From: Pseudomonas putida
GTDB taxonomy: Bacteria > Pseudomonadota > Gammaproteobacteria > Pseudomonadales > Pseudomonadaceae
DNA: 64,000 nucleotides
Reading direction: 5' to 3'
NCBI RefSeq assembly: GCF_028682635.1
Contig: NZ_JANHLK010000002.1
Coordinates: 310,001 to 374,000 of the forward strand
Shown: one piece after another, positions 61,956 through 64,000 of the stretch
Layout of the letters: each line of letters opens with the position of its first letter
How positions within the stretch are numbered: position 1 is the first letter of the stretch
The notes under the pieces: generated by a model
What the model was told of the DNA's origin: nothing
Database searches by the model: none
Seen by the model: the letters and a program-made list of their open reading frames with translations, nothing else
Program-made: the position numbers and the translations under genes

Positions 61956-62042
61956 TCATCGCGAGCAGGCTCGCTCCCACATTTGACCGAGTTCCTTCAG
62001 GACAAACGCGATCAAGGGTGGGAGCTAGCCTGCTAGCGATGA
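61956..62042. repeat. REP-type inverted pair, class GAGCAGGCTCGCTC (R14)
   Basis: 25-bp arms with a few mismatches, GTGGGAGC inward, in the convergent gap between the DTW gene and the HlyD gene. Confidence 0.88.
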
Positions 62043-62075
62043 CGGTATAACAGCCACCAAAAAAATCCAGCCAGA

Positions 62076-63440
62076 CTACCGCTCTCGCATCGCCTCGGTC
62101 CGCGCTTTCAACACCGGTTTCAGCAGATAATCCAACACCGTCTTCTCCCCGGTAATGATATCCACCGTCGCCACCATCCCCGGAATGATCAGCAACGGTT
62201 TCACGTCCCCACCCAAGTGGTTTTTGTCGGTGCGCACCTGGATCAGGTAGAAACTGTTGCCCTTGTCGTCGGTGATGGTGTCGGCGCCGATCAGCTCCAG
62301 CTTGGCACTCAAGCCGCCATAGATCGTGTAGTCATAGGCACTGAACTTGACCATGGCTTTCTGGCCCGGATGCAGGAACGCCACGTCCTGTGGCCGGACT
62401 TTGGCCTCGATCAGCAGGTTGTCTTCCAGCGGCACGATTTCCACCATGTCACTGCCCGGCTGGACCACGCCGCCGATGGTGTTGACCTTCAGCATCTTGA
62501 TGATGCCCTTGACCGGCGAGAGCACCGTGGTACGGGTCACGCGGTCGTCGATGGCAATGCTCGAGGCTGTGATTTTCGACAGGTCGGTGCGTTTCTCGTT
62601 CAGCTCTTTGGCCGCCTCCGAGCGGAATGTCTGTTCGGATTCATCAATCTTGCTGCGGATCTCGGCAATCGCCGATTCCGCCCGGGGAATGGCCAGGGTG
62701 GTGGCGTTCAGCGAACCACGGATTTCCACCGCGCTGCGCTTGAGCCGCAGGATCTCCACCGGCGACACGGCGCCGGTCTTGACCAGGGGCTCGGACATGG
62801 CCATTTCCTGGTTGACCAGCGCCAGGCTGGAGCCGTATTGCCCGGCTTTGGAGCGAAATTCCGCCAGTTCCTGGGTTTTTTGCCGCAGTTGTTCGGTCAG
62901 GGTGCGTTGTTCGCTGGCCAGTCGACGTTGCCGCTGTTCGTACAGCGAGCGTTCGTCTTCGGCCACTTGCGGCGCCTTGGCAATCACTTCTTCCGACAGC
63001 TTGAAGGGCCGGCCTTCGGCTTCGGCCGACAGGCGTTCGACCTGCGCGGTCAGTGCGTAGCGATCGACCTCGCTTTCGCCCTTGTTCGACAGGTAGCGCG
63101 TGTCATCCAGGCGCAGCAAGGTGTCGCCCTTGTTCACCATCTGCCCTTCACGCACGAAGATCTCGGTGACGATGCCGCCCTCGAGGTTCTGGATCACCTG
63201 GACCTTGCTCGACGGAATCGCCTTGCCTTCGCCCATGGTGACTTCCTGCAGCACCGCGAACCTGGCCCAGGCCAACGCGCTGATCAGCAACGCGGCGGCC
63301 AGCCACACGGTAATCCGCGACCAGCGTGGGGAATCCTGCAACGCGGCGCCGGCCGTTTCCGGCATGAACTCGGCTTCGGCACTCTTGCTGAAGCTGTCGA
63401 AGTAGCCACGTGCTTTCGAAGAATCCGATGAAGCGGACAT
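62076..63440 (-). CDS. HlyD-family type I secretion membrane-fusion protein
   Basis: 454 residues from the ATG at 63440 (TAGGAG 7 nt upstream). A single membrane helix near residues 45-65 (ITVWLAAALLISALAWARF) is followed by two lipoyl/biotinyl-like halves (VTEIFVREGQMVNKGDTLLR) around a long coiled-coil hairpin (about 130-280) and a final LIIPGMVATVDIITGEKTVL block. It bridges an inner-membrane ABC exporter and an outer-membrane channel. LapC-like in build; the adhesin is outside the window. Confidence 0.88.
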   Translation of the reverse strand: MSASSDSSKARGYFDSFSKSAEAEFMPETAGAALQDSPRWSRITVWLAAALLISALAWARFAVLQEVTMGEGKAIPSSKVQVIQNLEGGIVTEIFVREGQMVNKGDTLLRLDDTRYLSNKGESEVDRYALTAQVERLSAEAEGRPFKLSEEVIAKAPQVAEDERSLYEQRQRRLASEQRTLTEQLRQKTQELAEFRSKAGQYGSSLALVNQEMAMSEPLVKTGAVSPVEILRLKRSAVEIRGSLNATTLAIPRAESAIAEIRSKIDESEQTFRSEAAKELNEKRTDLSKITASSIAIDDRVTRTTVLSPVKGIIKMLKVNTIGGVVQPGSDMVEIVPLEDNLLIEAKVRPQDVAFLHPGQKAMVKFSAYDYTIYGGLSAKLELIGADTITDDKGNSFYLIQVRTDKNHLGGDVKPLLIIPGMVATVDIITGEKTVLDYLLKPVLKARTEAMRER

Positions 63441-63449
63441 AGGCAACTC

Positions 63450-64000
63450 CTAGACGGCCGCAGAGCCGACACGGCCCTTGCGCAGTGCATCGATGACCGC
63501 TTCTTTCGGGCCGTCGGCGACGATCCGCCCGTTGTCCAGCACGACCAGGCGATCGACCAGGCTGAGCATCGAGGTGCGATGGGTCACCAGCAGCAGGGTC
63601 TTGCCCTGGACCCAGGTGTGGAGTTTTTGCCGCAGGGCGTCTTCGCTGCTGTTGTCCATCGCACTGGTGGGTTCGTCGAGCAGCATGATCGGCGGGTCGA
63701 GCAGCAACGCCCGGGCCAGCAACACGGCCTGGCGTTGACCACCGGAGAGCAATTGCCCGCGCTCGCCGACAGGACGGTCGAAGCCTTGCGGGTGTTGCCG
63801 GGCCAGTTCGGTGACGCCGGTCAGTTCGGCCACTTCGAGCATGCGCGCGTCACTGATGTAGCGCGCCCCCAGGGTCAGGTTGTCGCGCAGGCTGCCGGCC
63901 AGCAGCGGCAGGTCATGGGCGACGTAGCCGATCTGATGGCGCAGGTCCGCGACGTCCAGTTGCCGCAGGTCCAGGCCATCGAGCAGCAATTGGCCCTGGG
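63450..64000 (-). CDS. Type I secretion ABC transporter, ATPase end (partial)
   Basis: The leftward frame is open at the right edge, so only the C-terminal 180 or so residues are visible: LSGGQRQAVLLARALLLD signature, Walker B PIMLLDEPTSAMD and the H-loop LVTHRTSML. It is probably a LapB/HlyB-type exporter that pairs with the HlyD-like gene 9 nt downstream. Further identification needs the flanking sequence. Confidence 0.85.
   Translation of the reverse strand, partial: QGQLLLDGLDLRQLDVADLRHQIGYVAHDLPLLAGSLRDNLTLGARYISDARMLEVAELTGVTELARQHPQGFDRPVGERGQLLSGGQRQAVLLARALLLDPPIMLLDEPTSAMDNSSEDALRQKLHTWVQGKTLLLVTHRTSMLSLVDRLVVLDNGRIVADGPKEAVIDALRKGRVGSAAV

Noticed and set aside
4711..62042. Repeated palindromes as a CRISPR array
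   Set aside because: The copies are scattered singly in intergenic gaps, are inverted pairs and lack regular spacers or cas genes.

Overview
The window looks like chromosomal DNA of a fluorescent-group Pseudomonas. The GC content is high, and nearly every gene is bracketed by GTAGGAGC-type REP palindromes typical of P. fluorescens and relatives. Several blocks also match what I remember of Pseudomonas gene order: aceK, the gbuA/gbuR block with its PA1414-like small gene, and tctCBA. I see no phage, plasmid, IS element, integrase or CRISPR array. The only stable RNA gene is tRNA-Phe(GAA).

Layout. 1-4.7 kb: 5-oxoproline use (LysR partial, MFS carrier, pxpABC). 4.8-7.8 kb: a MoxR ATPase/VWA pair behind a triple 12-bp repeat, then a DUF4160/DUF2442-HTH pair whose first gene is frameshifted. 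7.8-11.1 kb: DUF748 protein, cysK, LpxO-like hydroxylase. 11.4-14.3 kb: rfbBDA (dTDP-rhamnose, no rfbC). 14.6-26.5 kb: the most interesting block, a sugar-acid catabolic cluster. It holds LysR, tctCBA uptake, a small membrane ORF, a lactonase-like amidohydrolase, a PdxA2-like dehydrogenase, a mandelate-racemase-family dehydratase, an AraD1/FAH dehydratase and a ketoglutarate-semialdehyde-type dehydrogenase. Three near-identical 17-bp T-N11-A motifs lie in front of its three transcription units. 26.6-36.4 kb: EamA exporter, aceK, hrpA, a FabH-like condensing enzyme behind a perfect palindrome, and a porin. 36.6-45.2 kb: GNAT-like protein, aqpZ, ABC exporter, a LysR/hydrolase/PPIase run, azoR, EamA and tRNA-Phe. 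45.3-54.6 kb: MscS-like channel, DEAD-box helicase, small envelope proteins, CvfB-like protein, EamA and the PA1414-like gene. 54.6-61.9 kb: a serine-less ACP-like protein overlapping an MBL hydrolase, then two permeases, an NTF2-like protein, gbuA and divergent gbuR, and a DTW protein. 62-64 kb: type I secretion adaptor and ABC ATPase, cut by the window edge.

How genes work together. The 16-26 kb cluster encodes a plausible complete non-phosphorylative route: acid uptake, lactone opening, two dehydrations and oxidation to 2-oxoglutarate. Its substrate cannot be read from sequence. The gbu block imports and hydrolyses 4-guanidinobutyrate, and an imperfect palindrome between gbuA and gbuR is the likely GbuR site. 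REP pairs of the GATCGCAGCC class occur only at convergent gene ends, whereas the other classes also sit inside tandem or divergent gaps.
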